From positions 186,001 through 250,000 of the forward strand of contig NZ_JAPOHA010000001.1 of assembly GCF_026672255.1 (NCBI RefSeq): a stretch of 64,000 bases of DNA, read 5' to 3'. The stretch is from Caproiciproducens galactitolivorans. GTDB taxonomy: Bacteria; Bacillota; Clostridia; Oscillospirales; Acutalibacteraceae. The stretch's first letter is position 1; each line of letters begins with the position of its first letter. Shown here in pieces: positions 62,165-64,000 of this stretch. The translations under genes and the position numbers were made by a program. Below the pieces are notes generated by a model. That model ran no database searches. It saw only the letters and a list, made by a program, of their open reading frames with translations, and was not told the origin of the DNA.

Positions 62165-62672
62165 TTGTAATTGCCTCCCCATTTCATTTTATATTTAATC
62201 CATACTCCTCAAGCTTTTCTGCACTTCGAATGCGCAGCCTCCTTGTTTTTAATATTTGGAATATGAATCAATATACGTCCTGAAAATAGAAATCGAGGAT
62301 TCACGAAGGGGTGGTAACGGACTATGAGGTCGGCCAAAAATCTTGCCAGATAGGTTGCTGGTCGTGTAAAAGGGTCAATTTCTCAAATGCTAAGAGCAGT
62401 TTTGATTCCGAAAGGGCTGGCGGAATAAATGTTTTGTTATTTTAAACATCAGAGAAAAAATTTTCTCTAAAATTTAGTAAAAAAAATTCTGAAATCAATA
62501 TTTTAAAACTTGTGAAAGAAAAGAATTAAAAATTATTGTTCAGAATTGCAAATATATATTAACATTTAATTCCATTTTTTACAATATATTCTGAATAAGT
62601 TTTTTAAGAAAAAATAATGAACCGAAAATGCTGCAAAAACAGTAAAAGAAATGAATTTGCTGGTAAGAAAAA
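62165..62672. other. AT-rich intergenic region upstream of the chitinase
   Basis: About 500 bases without a credible gene; from 62440 onward strongly AT-rich with A- and T-runs, perhaps carrying chitinase control sites. I could not pick a convincing promoter or operator. Confidence 0.5.
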
Positions 62673-62990
62673 ATGACGTTAACGGAATTCCTTTTTGCAT
62701 TGCAATTGAATGCTTACCATTGTTCCGTTTGCTTTTGCGTGCATTTTTTCGATACCAATGATTTTCTTATTCCCGGGAGGACAGACATCGATCGGGATGA
62801 ACGGAGTGCTTTCCCTTCTGTATCTCGGAGTGCTCAGCACGGGGCTTGCTTTCCTGCTGCCAAATGCTTCCCAAACATTGACAACCTCTACAAGGACTGC
62901 GATAATATTATCCAGTGAGTCTGTTTTCGGATCGCTGGCCTGCATGATGCTGAATGCTTCAGCTGTGCAGGTTTTTTTGATATTTCATGA
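62673..62990 (+). pseudogene. C-terminal remnant of an EamA/DMT-family transporter
   Basis: Starts in one frame as MTLTEFLFALQLNA and shifts near 62709 to LTIVPFAFACIFSIPMIF, then GVLSLLYLGVLSTGLAFLLP and TRTAIILSSESVFGSLA, the conserved last helices of EamA proteins. The first ~70% of the gene is gone and a frameshift is present. Not expected to function. Confidence 0.65.
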
Positions 62991-63016
62991 TATAATTTTA
63001 AAGATTTTTAAGATTT

Positions 63017-63078
63017 TGAAAACTATTTTCCAATCTACAGCGTCTAATAGATGTACACAGCAAATTGATACGTATCAA
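63017..63078 (+). promoter_or_regulatory. ECF-type promoter and palindrome before the sigma gene
   Basis: TGAAAAC (63017), 17-base spacer, CGTC (63041) resembles ECF sigma promoters (xAAC...CGTC), suggesting autoregulation. A perfect 14-base palindrome TTGATACGTATCAA lies at 63065-63078, in the leader before the ribosome site. Confidence 0.5.
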
Positions 63079-63104
63079 AAATCAGGAGGGAGAGGTTCGT
63101 ACGA

Positions 63105-63602
63105 ATGGGAAAGAAAACAATTGAAATGCAAATTGCGGATTATGTAATGAAATATCAGGATAGCCATTACCGGTTGGCTTATAGTATAGTAAAAGATCCA
63201 TACGACGCACAGGATATTGTTCAGGAGTCGATTACAAAAGCATTTTCCTCAAAGAAATCCCTGAAAGAGCCGGATTACATAAAAACATGGTTTTACCGGA
63301 TTGAAGTAAATACTGCTTTGGATTTTCTCAGAAAGCGGAACAAAACGGTTCTGTCCGATGAGGAAATGCTTTCCGACCAGGATTCGGGGGAATGTGACCA
63401 GTACACGGATTTTGATCTGCGAAAGGCGTTGGAGGATTTGCCGGTCAGTTACCGAAGCGTTGTCGTTTTAAGGTACTTTGAAGACCTTAAAATTGAAGAA
63501 GTTGCAGAAGTATTAAATGAAAATGTGAATACCGTCAAAACAAGATTGTATAAGGCGCTTCAAAAGCTGCGCATAACGATGAATGATGCGAAGGAGGTTT
63601 AA
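63105..63602 (+). CDS. sigV: ECF RNA polymerase sigma factor, SigV-like
   Basis: 165 residues with sigma-70 region 2 (RLAYSIVKDPYDAQDIVQESITKAF) and region 4 (LEDLPVSYRSVVVLRYFEDLKIEEVAEVL, then NENVNTVKTRLYKAL). Followed 2 bases later by an RsiV-like anti-sigma gene, so SigV is the best match; SigV responds to lysozyme and cell-wall stress in Bacillus and Clostridioides. AGGAGGGAGAGG upstream. Confidence 0.88.
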   Translation: MGKKTIEMQIADYVMKYQDSHYRLAYSIVKDPYDAQDIVQESITKAFSSKKSLKEPDYIKTWFYRIEVNTALDFLRKRNKTVLSDEEMLSDQDSGECDQYTDFDLRKALEDLPVSYRSVVVLRYFEDLKIEEVAEVLNENVNTVKTRLYKALQKLRITMNDAKEV

Positions 63603-63604
63603 CA

Positions 63605-64000
63605 ATGGGTAATCAAAAACTGGATCAGTTAAAGAAAGAATATATGGATACGCCGATCCCCCAGGAACTGGATTTTTTAGTGCGTAAGACCTTGAAAGAA
63701 AATGGAGTTTATTCTATTCCGAATAAGAAAGCTTTTCGAAGGCTCGGCGCGATCGCCGCGTCGATCGCAATTGTCTTCGGAATCTTTATCGTAGAAATCA
63801 ATTCAAGCCCCGCTTTTGCCAAATCCATGTCGGAAGTTCCGGTAGTCGGAAATCTGGTGAAGGTATTGACTTTCCGGGAGTATACGGTAAAAGATGAAGG
63901 GTGTGATGCGGAAATCAAAGTGCCTCAGGTTCAGGGGCTGAAGGATAAAAAACTGGAAAACAGCATCAATGAAAAATACCTGAAAGAGGGGAAAGAGTTA
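63605..64000 (+). CDS. rsiV: Anti-sigma factor RsiV-like (3' end outside window)
   Basis: 132 codons visible. N-terminal cytoplasmic part, one membrane helix (~45-63, GAIAASIAIVFGIFIVEI), then extracellular MSEVPVVGNLVKVLTFREY and KVPQVQGLKDKKLENSINEK, matching RsiV of the DUF3298 family. In known systems RsiV binds lysozyme directly and is cleaved to free SigV. The gene is cut by the window edge. Confidence 0.85.
   Translation, partial: MGNQKLDQLKKEYMDTPIPQELDFLVRKTLKENGVYSIPNKKAFRRLGAIAASIAIVFGIFIVEINSSPAFAKSMSEVPVVGNLVKVLTFREYTVKDEGCDAEIKVPQVQGLKDKKLENSINEKYLKEGKEL

Overview
The window looks like chromosomal DNA of an endospore-forming, anaerobic, monoderm Firmicute of class Clostridia. 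The evidence is the gerA-type germination operon, clostridial monocluster ferredoxin, DUF438/DUF1858 and hemerythrin proteins, strong Gram-positive ribosome binding sites, frequent TTG/GTG starts, and consensus sigma-A promoters with 17-base spacers. The mix of genes would fit an Oscillospiraceae/Ruminococcaceae-type bacterium; that placement is inference.

Layout. 1-12.3 kb is housekeeping: uppP (cut by the window edge), a GNAT acetyltransferase, a FAD/Rieske oxidoreductase, two tiny related proteins, ndk, a secreted GH25 muramidase, prfC, a BASS-family transporter, mscS, an rlmI-like methyltransferase, a small lipoprotein behind a LytTR-like tandem repeat, and a DUF554 protein. 12.4-22.5 kb holds a solitary PglX-type DNA methyltransferase among ordinary genes (HAD phosphatase, lipoprotein, DUF188, COG2509 flavoprotein, PRK06851-like ATPase), then a TrmB-like regulator translationally coupled to lysA. 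A fluoride-riboswitch-like RNA with its terminator follows at 22.5 kb, with no fluoride exporter behind it.

22.8-32.6 kb is a redox/efflux block. A minus-strand group (DUF1858, DUF438-hemerythrin-PAS, cupin, ferredoxin, hemerythrin) and two Crp/Fnr regulators face a plus-strand operon for an FtsX/MacB-like ABC exporter, an HlyD-type adaptor and a TolC-like protein. Each side has a Crp/Fnr-shaped palindrome centred 41.5 bases before its predicted start, so each is probably activated by one of the two regulators.

35-41.1 kb is a degraded mobile island next to tRNA-Gln and tRNA-Pro: a DnaJ-domain membrane protein, a type III toxin-antitoxin locus (consensus promoter, 45-nt RNA repeats, terminator, ToxN/CptN-like toxin), an AbrB-like protein, a replication-type double HTH protein and a DUF3991/Toprim protein. 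Its right edge cuts into an etfB-etfA remnant.

41.7-50.3 kb carries an osmoprotectant ABC transporter, glpP with a GlpP-like terminator leader before an SDR dehydrogenase and FGGY kinase, surE, an M42 peptidase and four tRNAs (Val, Asp, Phe, Gly). 50.4-56.4 kb has an unknown protein, a cytidylate-kinase-like protein and the spore germination operon. 56.5-62.2 kb encodes two large secreted polysaccharide-active proteins, one a chitinase with two GH18 domains. The window ends in an EamA transporter remnant and a sigV/rsiV-like ECF sigma and anti-sigma pair.
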